Shown: piece by piece, positions 12,363 through 26,857 of the stretch
Position numbering within the stretch: the first letter of the stretch is position 1
Layout: each line of letters starts with the position of its first letter
NCBI RefSeq assembly: GCF_010015445.1
Contig: NC_053121.1
Span: 31,671,434 to 31,735,433 of the forward strand
DNA: 64,000 nucleotides
Direction of reading: 5' to 3'
From: Perca fluviatilis
Lineage: Eukaryota; Chordata; Actinopteri; Perciformes; Percidae
Notes under the pieces: model-generated
What the model saw: only the letters and a program-made list of their open reading frames with translations
The model's database searches: none
Told to the model about the DNA's origin: nothing
Translations under genes and position numbers: made by a program

Positions 12363-12867
12363 CAGTCCCTCCAGAAAAACGCAATTATGCAATCGCATAA
12401 TTCAATGCATAATCAGCCAAAGTCCGCATATTTATGCGGGGGCCGCATTGTTTTCAAATATGCCGCACTTTCGCCACATAAATTGCCGATTTCCAAAATA
12501 TGCAGGGCTTGCGTGATTTCATAATCCCCGCATCTTCGTTGCAAAAAAGTCACATATATCTTAGCAGAAAGTTGAAAAATGTTACGTTTACTTCACACAA
12601 GAGTAGCCATTTTCCCCTGTTGCCATGGGAACGTTATGAAGTGACGTAATTACGCGACGTGAACATCATCGAAAAGCGGGGTGTTCAATCACTTTTTTTC
12701 TCTTTTTCATCAAACCGCAGTTTTTGCAAGTTCCCACAATTTCATCGCATAAAATTGCATAAATATCCTGCATATTCCATCGCATTTTTTAAGATAACGT
12801 GCCGCATAATCAAGGATTTTTGCCCGCAACAATCACAAAAAAACTCCGCATTTTTCTGGAAGGACTG
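12363..12867. mobile_element. hAT-like nonautonomous transposon
   Basis: The left end CAGTCCCTCCAGAAAAACGC and right end GCATTTTTCTGGAAGGACTG are terminal inverted repeats opening CAG and closing CTG, as in hAT elements. The interior has many ATGCG/CGCAT strings. The flanks (ACAATAAT and AATAATAA) are similar but not an exact 8-bp duplication. No transposase frame is seen. Confidence 0.8.
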
Positions 12868-13405
12868 AATAATAATGTTCACCTCATATATAGCATATAC
12901 ACCTATTTTTAAATTGTGTCTGATTATTATACTCCAATTACAGTTTTAATTTATGTTTTGATCTCCTGCTGTTACCTAGAAATAGGTGACAGCTATGTAT
13001 GTTACGGAACTGCAACTGCATTATAAAACTTAAAATGTTGAAAAAGCAGGTTGATAGGCAGGAGTAAGTGCAAAAAAGGCTTTTATCAATAAAAATGATA
13101 CTAAAACAGAGGCAAAATTTGAACCCAGATTTCAAAACAAAACAAAATTAAGCTAAAGCAAAACTAACAAAAACTAATAAACGCTGCAACCTAATAGCAA
13201 GCTGCCACTTCCTTTCTCCCCTACTCTAGTGATTTACATGTTACCTTCTCAGCCTCACCTAACTGGAACCTACCACCTGCGCAGGTAAGAAAAGGGTGAG
13301 CTTAAAAGAGAGCAAGCATCAACATCACACAAAATAATTAACAAAACTTTAACGTAAGATTTCTGAGTTACTGCTGACATCACAATTCATCTATACACAC
13401 CCACC

Positions 13406-13407
<2 letters not shown>

Positions 13408-13458
<51 letters not shown>
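13408..13458. repeat. (CA)n microsatellite
   Basis: About 25 CA units, preceded by an imperfect CACCCCCAC lead. Confidence 0.95.
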
Positions 13459-13461
<3 letters not shown>

Positions 13462-16400
13462 GGAGCGAACCAGATGTAAATAGAATGTAATTTACTGCAG
13501 AACTATCTTACCCATCTTTCTCCATCTTGACAGTGCCCAGCCTGCCCTACAGAGAGGACACAATGAGGCAAACCTGTTTGCATTATCCCTAATTGAGCAG
13601 CTGATCTACTCCAACAAAAAAAGCATCACACACACAATAGGGTGAACACCTTTCAGACCGTGATCCTGTGAAACGATAAAACAAACAAACTAAACAAGCC
13701 TGTGTCATTTATATAATCTGATTGATAAATCAACAAATAAACTGAAATGCTGGACTGAAATTAATAATTAAGCAGACACCAAACAACCTTTCCATTAGAC
13801 TCATGATGAATGAGATCCAGCTGCTAAAATCATTCTTGCTCTGAACTGCCATTATATGCATAATATACATTGAGCATGTTACTTGATACTGCCGACTGAA
13901 CTCAGACTTTGAGAATGGATTAACATTGTCAACACTGGTGTTAATAATAGTTTACTTGCACAAGACAGTCAGACAGGCACTCCATGGATCATGAGTCCTT
14001 TTCTCCTTGGATTGTGTGTGTGTGCTGCCTGCACAAGTTGTGCATGTAAGTTATTACATTAGCCTGGACTCTCCAAGTGTGCAAAATAATACAACAACCT
14101 GCTCTTTCTATTTCTATTCAGATAGGTTGTTCATGTGAATTTCTGTCAAAGCAATGATGCCTTGTTAATTTAATTCCACTGCTGCTGTATTTTACAGCAG
14201 AGATACAGAGAAATACAGAGTGGTGTCATTTTCTCTATGAAAAACATCTTTGGCTGAGCATAAATAGTACAGACATTGGATTACAGAAAGCAAGGCTGGT
14301 AACCACGCAGGTAAATCTGGGAACTGCCACTGAAACTGTTTGTCAATTTGTTTGTGCTAAAATGACATGGAAAAACTACCTTAAATCCTGGTTTACTTCT
14401 TAATCTTGAGGCTCTGTCTTTAGGAGGAGCCCTATGGATTTCTGATACTTACATTATTTTAGTTTTGTGCTTTCATGCTGCATATACCTAAATTAAATTG
14501 GACATAGCACGAAGGGTGAAAGGAACGGTGGGTTAACTTGCTATGTTTGCAACTGGAGCACTCTAGCATGTTAATCCGGCAGTGGTAGAGAGCGTGTTAA
14601 CCAGCCAAGGTAAGAGTTTCTGTTTTTTTCTTCGGTAAACATACATAATTAACATTAATTAGCTACAGGTGCTGACTCTACCAGCAAAATTGACAATCAC
14701 TGGCTACTAATGAGAAGCCTGCTACTTGAATGCCCTGTACATTGTCCCTTGCTGATGAAAACAGAAACGTGATAAACAATTTGATAAGAGAGCCATTAGC
14801 ACTTCATCAATTTATATGTTTTACCAACTTGGAACCAGATCCAAAATGGAACTGGCTATCAGATTCAGAACCTATTTTTTAAAGACTTTTCTATACTAAC
14901 AACAACAGAATTTTGTTGTAAATGTTGCAGTTTTGTAACAATAATGTTTCAGCAGCCTTCAAATGCATCATCTATCAAACCCCAGTTCATATGACTTGAA
15001 CGACAAACCTTCTGATAATTTCACAATTTCATTGCTTGAAGTAGTGTATTACATACAGGCACACCAAACAGCACAGCAGCAGTAGTACCTGTGACATCTT
15101 AACACTGTGGGGTCAATAGCACAATTGCACCCATTTATTCCAGCTTAATCCGGAGAAGAGGATGTGGGACATGATGGGACAGGAAGGTTGGGAGGGGGGG
15201 GACACTACAACTAATGGGATTTGACTCTTAACCCACGTGTGCATTAGGTGGGTGATGATCTGTAAAGCTGCGCTCCGCTGGGGTTCGCTAGCGAGTCTCT
15301 TTTACGCCGTGATCTATTGCCCCGCTTTACCTCCGATGATCTATCACACGGAACTGGCAGTAACGGATGAGAATGATCTGCTGGAAAAACTCTCTCATTT
15401 GTCTCTGTCACAGCCAGTGAACTAGAGGAGACGCTAATACAGGGAGACGGCCCGGGGAGGGGATATAATTATGTCTCGGGACTCTTCTGCTCGCTGGCTG
15501 AGTATGGAAGGCATATTAGGATATGATAAAGCCAGGCCTCGCTTCCCTCCTTTTGCTCTATTCCCCTTCTTGATTTCTTTTTTCCCAATATTTTCACTTG
15601 CAATCTCTCGGCCTCTGTCTCTTGTCATCCTCCTTTTACTATGACTCTTTCCCCTTTCTATAATCTCTCTCTCTCAGCCACTTCCACCTTCTTCCCCTCC
15701 CTCGCCCTTCCACCAGCAGAAATGGCTTGCCAGGTTTGCTTTATTTATGTTTTCTATTTCCAGAAAACCTACAGTTTACCTCCTGGTAATAGTATCAAAA
15801 ACAAACGCTACAGTGATTCAAAATCTCTTCTTTGGCATTTACATTTCTTTCTCTGATATTGTAACAAAGTAAAAAGCAGAACAAGATGAGTTTGCATTAG
15901 CTTGCTTGTGCATAAGCTTACACTATGCAGCTGTTTGTGTATGTGTAAAAATGTAACCTCTCACAGAGTAAGAAACCAGACTTTTAAGATTCTCCAGCTT
16001 GTTGCCAGGCTTTGATTTTACAATACAAACATCCCTTAGCCTTAGTTAAATCATGAGAAATAGTCATTTATTAAGAATTGTTGGAAAATCATTCTTTGCA
16101 GATAAAATGTTTTTGGTATTTGCAACATATTAAGTCCAAATGTCTAAATTCAAGCTCAAAACGTGTTAAGTACTGCACAGAGAAAGAACACTTGTATAAA
16201 CAAATCCATTGTAGTTCATGCTTTGCAGTGATTCTAACCAAAGCACGGAGCATTACACATAAGATAACCTACGGTATTGGTAACATAAAACTCACAGGGT
16301 GAAGACTGCTTGAATGGTGGGCCAGTAGGAGATGTTGGTTGGGCACCAACGATAATCTCGCTTAATCTTTTTTCTCCAATGCCGTTTTCCAATCATTACT

Positions 16401-19303
16401 GTAAATCGTTGCCTGGTGAACATTATATCTCTGTCATTAGATGCGCCGAATTTGCGACAGGGGAAACAGAAACATGAAACTAGCTTTGTAGATAAAGAAC
16501 TGCAGTCACAGTCTCCCACTGTACCTGCTCAGGTTTATGGTGTGCAGTCTGGCCAAAGTTACGCTTTAGGGAAAACCTACTGATAAGAAAAGTGTCACCG
16601 CTCTCTCTTTGTGTCTCCATGTTCATTAGGGAAAATCTGATATTAGTAAAACATATTATTTCCATGTGGTATTTGATTGGTTGAACCGACAAGGACAAAA
16701 TAAAATACTTATTTTCTAAATTTAGGGGGGGAAGGGAAGATACTGGCGTTAGTGGGGCATGCAGAGCACTTGTGCCCCTGCCTAGAACCGGGCTTGTAAA
16801 ACTGCCTTAACATTGAATCTTAAATGCCATGCAATCTTTTTGCATACACATTTCACTTGTTTTTTTATGGATTTATGTAATTGATAAATTACCTATTGTT
16901 TCAAGAGATGCGTTTGCAATGAGTTTAGTTTTGACAAGTTGAATAACACCACTAATGTAAAACAGATGTAGAATAATTAAAGGCTTTTTTGAAAAGCTAA
17001 TGCTAAAGCTAAACTGGATTGCTGGTTAAAATGTGTAAGAAGAAGGTATGGTTGTAAGAAATGTGGAAAAGTGATAATTGTTTTAATTAATATATCTTTA
17101 ATAGTTGAATAATAGCCTTATGTTATGAAAGTTGTGGGTGTTACAAGAGTGGCACAGCAGTGGCAAGCTAACGACATATTACTGTCTGTAGTTGCAGTTG
17201 TAGGAGATCGCTTTGGTCTCTGATGTTTGTAATCAGCTAATGACCGTGTCACCTTCTGTCAGACTGCTGCCATTAAGGGACACTGAGAGTGACCTGTGAA
17301 AGAAAGGCTAGACAGCCTAAACTATAGGTGGGATCAGTGAAATGACCTCATCTTCAGCGCCGCAAGTCCTTTGGGAACGTATTGATAGAACATTTATGTG
17401 GAAAAATTTAAAAATGTGGGCAAGTTAGTGATTCAAAGAAATGGTTTGCTGTGTGTAGAAATGTTAAGGATGTTTAACATGGGCAGCGAATGGAGGAAGA
17501 TTTGGAACTATTGTCATTTGGAAGCTTACCGAGCAAAGTCCTATTGCTTAAATGAGCACATTGGCTGAAAGTAGACAAACATACCTACGTTTTGATGTAT
17601 ATATGTTGTATGACAAGGAAAAATTGTGGGCGTGATAGCAAGTTATAGAGAAGGTACTAAGATGATTTTTTTAAGGCTCCGTGCTCTATCGAAGACATCA
17701 CCCACTGTAAGTCATGCAATACACACCCATAATAAACTCCCTGAAAGGAAAACTATACTTAAACTTAATTTAAAAAAAAATAAAAGTTAAATATATCAAA
17801 CTGCTGTGACAGAGCCTAATAGCTGAAGTTTTTGTGAATGGTTTCAAGTTTGATGTCTGTAAGTGAAAGTATGAAGTGACCCTAATACTGCTGAATCAGC
17901 ATTCACACAGTAAGGATGACACTAATAAAGATTTATTTGCTAATCCCTGAATGTCTCCTGGTCTGTCTGCTGCAGGCTTTTTGGAGAGAGAAACAAATAC
18001 TCAGGACTTTAAGCCAGCGCTCCTCTGTGTCTGGCCTGCCGGCCTGAATTGCATTTCTCTCTGCGTTCCAGTTTGGATTTGGTGATAACTGCTGAGGCCA
18101 GGCAGCACTTGGACTCTGACTGCAGGCTGACGGCTGAGCCAGAGCTGCTGCCTCCCATCTGGGTTGGGGTAGATAAGGCTACAGGCATCGCCTCAAACCC
18201 AAAGACCAGGCTGAGTCATGTTAACTGCAAGCCAAAAAGGGTCATTTTTATTGTTTAAACAATTTGAAATAACGTGTAAAATATTTTCAAATGAATAAAT
18301 AAAATTGTTAAATCTGCCATTCTAGACACATTTTGCTGGCCCAAAGAAAGTGTTGCATTCAAAAGAAGAATAAGGTGTTTTGTTAGCTAAGAGTGCCCCT
18401 AAATTTAAGCAGACAAAGAGATGACATTAAAATCCCAACAAAATTATGCCACATCTCAATAGATTGCCAGGGGCTCACGTGGAAGTGCAGGAACACCACA
18501 GGAGAGCATCAGAGATGTCTTCACAATAAAAAAAAAAAAATTATTATCCGAATGATCACAATGATCACTGATAAAAACCTGGTAGAGTTTGCAGCTAGGG
18601 GTAACATAATACAAACATGTTGTTGGACATATTTTTTGTGTGTGCAATTTATGCAATGCAGTTATCCCTCCTGTATTTGGTGTTTCTATGGATATAGAAT
18701 GTACATATGGAGATTAAAAAACCATCAGAGTGATTTTATTTTTCAACCTCCCTCAAAAGCTAAAGTAAATACAGTGAGATCTGCCTCTTAACCTTTAAAC
18801 AGACTAAGTGCCTATTGTAAGTGTCATGTTTGAGGGAAGACATCCCCAGCCTGCCTGGTGAGTCAGCGGCCCTGTGGCCTATTAAAGCTCCTGTAGGCAG
18901 GAAACAACCACTGTGTTATGGGCATAGGTCCTTCCTAAAGCATGGCACAGAGGCACACAGGAGATCTGCAGGATGTGTGTGTCTGTGTGTGTGTGCATTT
19001 CTATGGCTTTGTAGTCACACACTCTTATATACAAATGATTGTTCAGGGCTTTAATGCGTGTTTGCTTGTATTGACTCAGTCTGTCTTTGAGTGGTTGTTT
19101 CTGTGCAATGTTACTCTGAAACCTATGTTCACATGTACAGTATTTTACTTCTATGTTGTTTCTGCAAAATGTTCACTGTTCATGTTTTATAAGTGGATAT
19201 TCCTGTAATATTAACCTGGAAACTCAGGTATGGTTAATGCATCATTAAGGTTTGCAAAAAAAAAAAAACTTGGTGGGGGTCATGCTGTTGTTACCTAAAC
19301 ACA

Positions 19304-19330
19304 ACGTGTGTGTGTGTGTGTGTGTGTGTG
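19304..19330. repeat. (GT)n microsatellite
   Basis: A run of about 13 GT units, 140 bases before a much longer array. Confidence 0.93.
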
Positions 19331-19470
19331 ATGAGACAGAGAATTTCCTGTGAATCAAAGAAAAGTACGTCATCCTGTCTCATCTGTCAGTGTCTTCAAT
19401 AACGAGGACTGATGTAATCCCCCTGCATTGTTTGTTCAAGTGGTCGATGTCACTGTTAAACTCTTTTGTA

Positions 19471-19472
<2 letters not shown>

Positions 19473-19565
<93 letters not shown>

Positions 19566-19574
19566 TGTGTGTGT
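19473..19574. repeat. Long (GT)n microsatellite
   Basis: About 45 perfect GT units to 19562, one GA interruption, then five more units. It is the longest dinucleotide array in the window. Confidence 0.97.
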
Positions 19575-20267
19575 ACAGCTATGTTTGTGAGGACCGGCAT
19601 GTGTGTGTTTGTATGTGTTTTTTCACAAGAGAGAAAGGTAAGTGTAAGTGAAAGCCAGAGATACTGTACTGACTGTAGGCTGGTATTTGTGGAAATGAAA
19701 TGGCAAAAAGTGTTGTGCTAAAATGTGTTTCCCCTAAAGTTATGTTTCCCTCTGTGTGTCTTCACCTCTGTTCTATGCCAGAGAAGAAAATAACTAAATC
19801 ATCTCAACTCAACTTCCGTTCCCTATTGCAGGCTTGGCTTTTCATTTCCACATGCCTTGTAAATCTGAGCCCCTGCTTGTTGGTGATCCTATTGTCTCAA
19901 ACCACAAGCATTGACTGATTCTGCAAGGACAATACACTATTACAGTACTTAGTTTAGGAACTGTCACTTATTAGGCTTATTCCCTGCATTATAAATTGAT
20001 GTACAGTGGCTAAATAATGACATATACAAAGGACAATTTGAGGCGATAAGATCTTGCACAACAAATGTATTTATTGTGTTTGCATGAAAGAGAATACATT
20101 AGCGTGTCAGAAGAGGAAATACAAAACATTATGCATTCATGGAGAGTGGTAAAACAGAATTTGAGAAATTAAAAAATAGACAAAACGCCAAAGAGTAGAT
20201 ACAACAAGGGATAGTTAATCAGAAAATGGAAATATGTCTAGACAAGGTCAGGGAGAAGAGGATCTAC

Positions 20268-20270
<3 letters not shown>

Positions 20271-20342
<72 letters not shown>
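20271..20342. repeat. (GT)n microsatellite
   Basis: A perfect run of 36 GT units. Confidence 0.97.
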
Positions 20343-20343
<1 letters not shown>

Positions 20344-21354
20344 CGACCCTTTAAACATCCTTTTTATGCGACCAGCAACGCTGTGTGACAGTTTGTTTGT
20401 GGAGTTGTAAACACGCTGTGGTGGTGGTGAGGAAGGTAGTGGTGTGCTGGTGGTTTGGAGGGGACGCTGGACTGCCGAGTGACCACCTGCTGGGAGGCAC
20501 GTTACCTCGTACGCCCTCCGCAGGATTACTGAGTTATTGTTGTGTGTCATGTTCCATCTTTCATCTGCATGCCTCATTCCTCTCCAAGATATTTTTCTTC
20601 CTTCACCCATAAACACCCTCGACCCTTTTCCTTAGCTTGCTGGCTGACTGACCTGGTTGGTTCATTGGAAAGGTTTTGTATGAGTCAGTTTTTGTGACAT
20701 TGTTAAAGTTCTTTATGATGTTTTCAAAGTTACTGTAGGTTTGTTGGAAGTGGTTTTCAACTCCGAATTACTTTGAAGAAGAATAGTTCTTCATTGCTGT
20801 TGAGAAGGTTGGACATCAGAACCTTTCAAGGTACTACTTGCACATGTTTGTCAAAATGGCTACTGATTAAAAGATGTATGCAAAATAAGGTAACACACTT
20901 CTTTATACGTAAATTACAATAAGCCTGATTTTTTTTAAACATCTTAGGACCATTTTAAATATTCAGCTGGTAACATTAAGCTGAACAAACAAACAAACTT
21001 CTGGAGCTAACGTTAGCTTAGCTGGCTACAGCTGACAAAATCTGCAAGCAACAGGTGTCCTTTGAGCTGGGAAAATCTAATCTAATTCGGTCTGAAATTA
21101 AAAACCTATCGATCCAAAAATGTCTACAAAGTTTGAGTGATCTGCCATGTATCATTCATTTTGTAAGATTGTAATAGAGAGCATGGCTGGTGTTGCAACA
21201 GTAACTAAGCGAGGCGAGACTTAGCCAACAGTCAAATCAAATGTGACAATCCTTGTGATGGCACTGTCTTAAACAGAATGTGACTCTTAATACAAACCCA
21301 AAAAGCACATGCAAAACTTGACAGTATTTTACACTAACTGTCTTTTGTGTAAAG

Positions 21355-21520
21355 GCATAGCAGCTCGATTGCTCAGTAATTAGCGCTGTCACCTAACTGC
21401 AGGAAGGTCCAGGATTGTGCCAGTGGGTGCTCTGGTTTCATTCCACAATCCAAAGACATGTAGGTGAATTGAAAAGGCTACATTGTCCATTTGGTGTAAA
21501 GCTTTGTCTACATATGTATT
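21355..21520 (+). mobile_element. Degenerate tRNA-derived SINE-like repeat
   Basis: It contains CAGCTCGATTGCTCAGTAAT, then TAGCGCTGTCACCTAACTGC, GGAAGGTCCAGGATTGTGCC, and TTCCACAATCCAAAGACATG. This order matches a very abundant fish repeat with a tRNA-like head (recalled). The copy is eroded: the B box is damaged and the central part before the TCCAAAGACATG block appears deleted. Borders are approximate. Confidence 0.7.
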
Positions 21521-24500
21521 AGCACTGAGCCAGAGTGGACTGTGTACAGTTCTTGTACTTATGGTACATAAAAGTAAATCTTAACTTGCATTTCCTCCAT
21601 TTGAAATACATAAACAACCAAACAAACAGCCAAGCAACATTCCGTTCATGTAACAAAACAGAAGAACAGCAGGTTTCTATGACAGGGCCACTTTGAAAGA
21701 TCCACTCATAGTCCACATATGAACCTTAAAATCCTAAAAACTGAAATGAGTTGCAGTTTAAGCTTGAGAAATGTCTGCATTCATATTTTTTAGTTAGCCA
21801 AAGAACAACTTTCACTTTAAGGATGGCTGCAGGTTGAAGGGGAGTTTTCACTTAAGAAGATCAATTTTCTCTGGGTCTACATTTCCTCTTCAGTTTTAGT
21901 TACCAAAGAGTAACTCTCAGGTAACATTGATCCTCAAACTCCATCTCCACCCGTCTGCACTTGACCTGAATGTGTCCTCGGAGATCAACAGTCAATTAAG
22001 CGCCCCTTCATATTTTTTGTTGTTGTTTTACCCTGAGAGCAGAGAGGAGCTCAGTTCAGCCTTCTGCACTGCTACTCCGCTAATTGGAACCAGGATCTGT
22101 AAAAATGGGAACTTAAGTAAAACATGCCATAAAATTCTGAAGGCTAACCATAAACTAACCAATTTCTTTCATTCTTTTAAAGGGAACTCTAACTGAAACC
22201 TCCACGTAAACTTTTACGAGGATCCCTGGGGTCACCCGTAAACCCGTTAATAGAGATGAGATATGAGCGGGGCGCTTGGGCCTCCCATTTCGTTTGCATT
22301 TCTTTCTCTCTCTTTTTTTTTTTTTCTTCCTCCTGTTCCATTGCATTCTTGCAAGAGGTCAAATGCTGTTCGGAGGCAAACACTGCCAAGACTCCTCTGT
22401 CGTTTTTTATCAAAGAGCAAACTGAAAATTCGATCTACGTGGACAGATTTGAGCGGATAAGTGTCGACACGTTCGAGCTGTTGGTCCGCTTTGCTCCAAT
22501 CGCGCTCTTTGCACCCTGCTTACTTTGACTAGGCGAGTTAGGTGCAGAGGTGTGAAAAGGTGAAGCTCACACTGTTTTAGTAGCCATCGTGCAGCGAGGT
22601 TTTTCTTTCATGTTCGGCTTGAGACAATTCATTAGATTCACTTACCATATTGACAAACTAACATTTTCAATGACTCAGACTGTGATCGGATGTGTTTTTT
22701 CAGGATTACATATATATACATTGTCGTCCTTATCCTGTAAACTTTGAAACTGTCCTTGCAAATGTGATGATAATAAAACAACACTGAAATACAGATGACC
22801 ATTCACAGCACATAACATACTCAAGTATCACACTGTGGCTCAAAATCTGGTGGGTTGAATCTTAACCAGCACTAAAATAAAGTAGACCACATCCAGCAAA
22901 ACGATAAGTATCTTGACAGTATTAGAGGGCTTAAAAGCCCTCTAGGCAATAACAAAAAATAAAAGAGACAAATCTGTGTTTGAGTGTGCCCTGGCAGGCC
23001 TGAAATGCTGCTAAAAAATACTCCTAGGAGAGCTAATCAGTCTGTTTGGTAGCTTTTGCTTCCATTTACACACATGATCATATTTTGGTTTGCAGTAGTA
23101 TTATTAAACACTGCAACTGTAATTACCTTGACATTTTATTTCCTGATTAGTGCTTTATTCAAGATAATAAACTCATTAAGTTGTGGTCTTATGGACCTTA
23201 CCAATTTTTTCCAAGTAAAACATATAAGAGAGAAAAAAGAAGGAAAATAAAAGAGTGCTGGCCTGCTGTGAGTCAAATCATTATTTACTTAAATGCTCCA
23301 GCCTTGGTCTCTTTGTTGCGTTACTCCAAGCATGAGCTGTGTTTCATATCCCGTTGAGACTAATGAGAACAGTCTTGGGACCCGTTGCGGTTATTTTGAC
23401 AAATTGATCCTGTAGTTGTTTTTCCTTTTACTCCCCCATATATTGTAATCTAAAGCACTGCTCTTACTGTAATAGAGATGATTTGGATCTTATGTTGTGT
23501 GCTTCCCGGGGCCGAATTATAATACTGAACATTGTAACCGCATATCCTGGGAGTGAAGTAAGTGGTCACTGACTCATAGCAAATCTATTAGCACAGGAAT
23601 GATGGCAGTGCTGAAAAATCTGACAAAACAATTGGTTAATTTTACAAATGATAATGATTTTTTTAAAGTCAGATGGCCCCTCCGGGCAACCAAAATATAG
23701 GCCTCGGTAAAATGTCATGTCACGAGAGTTCATGAGTCTCTGATGCCTTTGGTCGACAAGACAGCCAGGCGCATTTTTTTGTACAACGCTTACTTCTCAA
23801 GTTACGCTGTATCCCGAGCCAAGCAACGGCCTAAGACCACCTTTCAATTAATCTTACCCTTGTAGCAGCTTATAATTTGCCATTACAAAAGCCATTAAAC
23901 CTGGGGGCCTGATTCAGAGCTCCTGGGACTGCTTTGGAGGAGGGGACGGGGATCGAACAGGCCTCCAGTTGGCCCCTTGGACCCCGGACGAGCCCCCTTC
24001 CACAAAACAGACAGGTACTTAAAAACAGGGTGAAAAGATCACCTTAAAGAAAACAAGGATGATTAATGGGGAAAAATGAGGGCCCTATAGGCCGCTTTCA
24101 TCTGGGTCTGATTCAGGTCTTCAGTGAGCCATTAACCCAAAGGACAACTGTCCGCCGCCAAAGTGAGAAATGAAGTCCCCCTTGCGCCGGTTCAGACAAA
24201 TGTTTGAGCCGCTGCAGAAAATTGAGTGTGGGACGCAGGAACTGAATGTGATTATGTTTGCTCCCAAATCTACTCATCTCATCAGTGATTTAGTAAGCAG
24301 ATGTTGATACAATTTACAGTGTATGAATATCTTGCTTTTTGGACCTATATTGCATCAATTCCAAGACAATCACATAACATACACCTATGTATATACAGTA
24401 AATACTTAATGTTCATGGGACCACAACAGAAGTCAGCAGATGTCAAACCCTCAAAATACTGGAACAGAAGAACAGGCCAAGTAGGGTATAGTTCAAAATA

Positions 24501-25588
24501 AATCAGCGTTAAGTTCAAGTCCAGCCCCAAATCTCTGACACATGGAATACATAGAGTGTGTGACTTCTTCAAATGGTGTAAAATGAGCTAAAAAAGAAAA
24601 CTAGATGATGCCAAACTTGAACTTGAAACGTTCTTTTGTGCCACTCAAGATCAAAGTCACTCGTTTCTTGGGACGCTGCATCTGATTTAATGCTTTTGGA
24701 AGAGCTCTTCATCGAGGCACACTTCTCTGCCTCATTTTTGCAAATACATTTCCGCTTAGCCCACTGCAGTGGCAGGTGAGGAGGGTTTGCCAACCAAGTC
24801 CATGGACGTGTTCAGAAGTCAATTTGCTTTTCTGTGATTTATCACTTACTGTGCCTGACGCAATATGAAACATAGTGATGCAATACATCTCAACCATCTG
24901 GTGCTACAGCAGGTTGACTCAAATGCATTCTTATAAATCAATCAAAACATACCATTTCACCTAGACAGAAGTGCCACTTAAGTTGTGATGATAAAGGGTA
25001 CGTTTCTGTGAAAGTTTAATGACAAAACTAAAATAATTTAGGTTCCTATGAGTCTGTATGATTTGAGGGAATACAGGGGGATATTTCTACAAACTTTTAG
25101 AGTAAGCAAGAACAGATTCGCAAAAAGAAACATTTTCAAGCAGAAGACGGATTGCATCACCACATTTCAACAAAGAGTAGGGCTCTTTGCCTTCCTAAAG
25201 CTGCTTGCTCTCAGTTTTGGCACTTTGTATTCTTCATATGAGAACTGAGAGCAGCAGCAACTTCATTTGGATTTGACCTGGTAGTATCATCCTGTCAGAC
25301 CTACATAACATCAGGCCACTACTCATGTGTCCAGAGACATCACAGTGAAATAAGTTTTGTTAGCATGTGGCTCTCGTTGTCAAGGGCTAAAAATCTGACA
25401 AAACAGCTGGACAAAATTATGAAAGCAGATTTTAAACGTGTGAAAAAAGTGTTCTGTACTTACAAATGTTTTTCTCTGTGCTCTTTACTAGCAGATTGGG
25501 AATTTGTGTACCAGCTCGTTATTAATTAATTTTGTCAACAATAAACTTTAATTGAAGGTCGAGCAAATGTTTTCCATCGTTGTCTGTA

Positions 25589-25591
<3 letters not shown>

Positions 25592-25624
<33 letters not shown>
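25592..25624. repeat. (ATT)n microsatellite
   Basis: About 11 ATT units. Confidence 0.93.
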
Positions 25625-25626
<2 letters not shown>

Positions 25627-26830
25627 AATACCCATAAAAGCGAAGATACTTTTGCCATTTAGGCATCAGGTTTTGCAGAAAGCCGTATGGTGGACATCCC
25701 TTACTATGCACTTCTGACTTAGGCGTTAGCAATTACATTGTCACGCAGCCTTCTAAGGTGGGTATAAATAATACAGCACTGGATGGGAAGGCCGGAGCGC
25801 CGGTACGGTTCGTGGCAAGTACAAAGCCCACACCTGGCCCCGGAGTGAAATCAAATCTATCCTGAACTCTGTCTCTCCTCTCATTTTGCTTCGGCAGTTT
25901 TCCGTGAGTGGAGTTCTGGGTCAGGAGTCAGGAGGAGTGATTTGAGTTCAGGTCACACACACAGACAGTTTCACACAATAATGTGTTTCAAAGCTGTTGC
26001 ATCACTGGGGTAAAAGGAAACCTCATTAAAATGCTTTTTATTAAAAAAAATAAAATAAAAATCTCAGCGTCATTGCTTTAGATCCATGTTTTCAACACAT
26101 AAACACAGTAGCTCAGTCTTGTTAATGCACCATTTTTCAGTGAGTGCATCTTGTGAATTATTTACAGTTACAAAGGCTTCACTGATAATGTGCAGTAATC
26201 ACTGGTCATTAAACCACTTTCTATGGATTAACACCCACCGAATCCTCTGCAAGTCATTGTGTTATTTTAAGAGGATCAATAAACCAATTCCTCTCGGTTA
26301 TGTTTTCCTTGTCTACAGCAATCAGTTCAGTGCTGATTAAATCACAGCAAATTACCTCCTTGGGATTTATCTTGCCTAAATTGAGTTTCTTTCACCCTCC
26401 TGGCCACGGGAGAGTGGGCAACGCCTGCTGGGGGAGAAAAATAATCATTCATTAACCTCTGACCTGGAAGGAGTGTCTATTGAGTCACCCGACTGTTTTT
26501 TTTCCCCCCGCACCCCCTGAGTCCTCAGCCAAGGCAAATTGACAATGTACACACCACAGCCCAAACTTTATTAACGAGCCGCGGTTTGATGCAGTCACTT
26601 GATCAACTGGTAAAGTGGCACAAAGATCGTCCCAAATCTGAATTACATGTGTTCAAGTGGGAAAAAGTGTGTGCCTTCTTTTGACTTGCAGGGTGATGTG
26701 GAAACAGACCAAAGGCAAACAGACGGTGAGTGGGGGATTGCATATGAAAAAACAACAAGCTTAATTTATGGACTGTGACGAGCTCAAAGGGACATGTACA
26801 TCATCTCATCTGTCAATATGGCTCTTAGCT

Positions 26831-26857
26831 GTCTTTCTTTCTTTCTTTCTTTCTTTT
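26831..26857. repeat. (CTTT)n microsatellite
   Basis: Six to seven TTTC units. Confidence 0.9.

Larger units (their letters stand above)
12868..21354. other. Intergenic, no gene recognised
   Basis: 8.5 kb with four GT/CA arrays and no credible coding sequence. About 15100-15470 and 17930-18260 have balanced composition and no repeat signature; they might be conserved elements. Confidence 0.6.
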
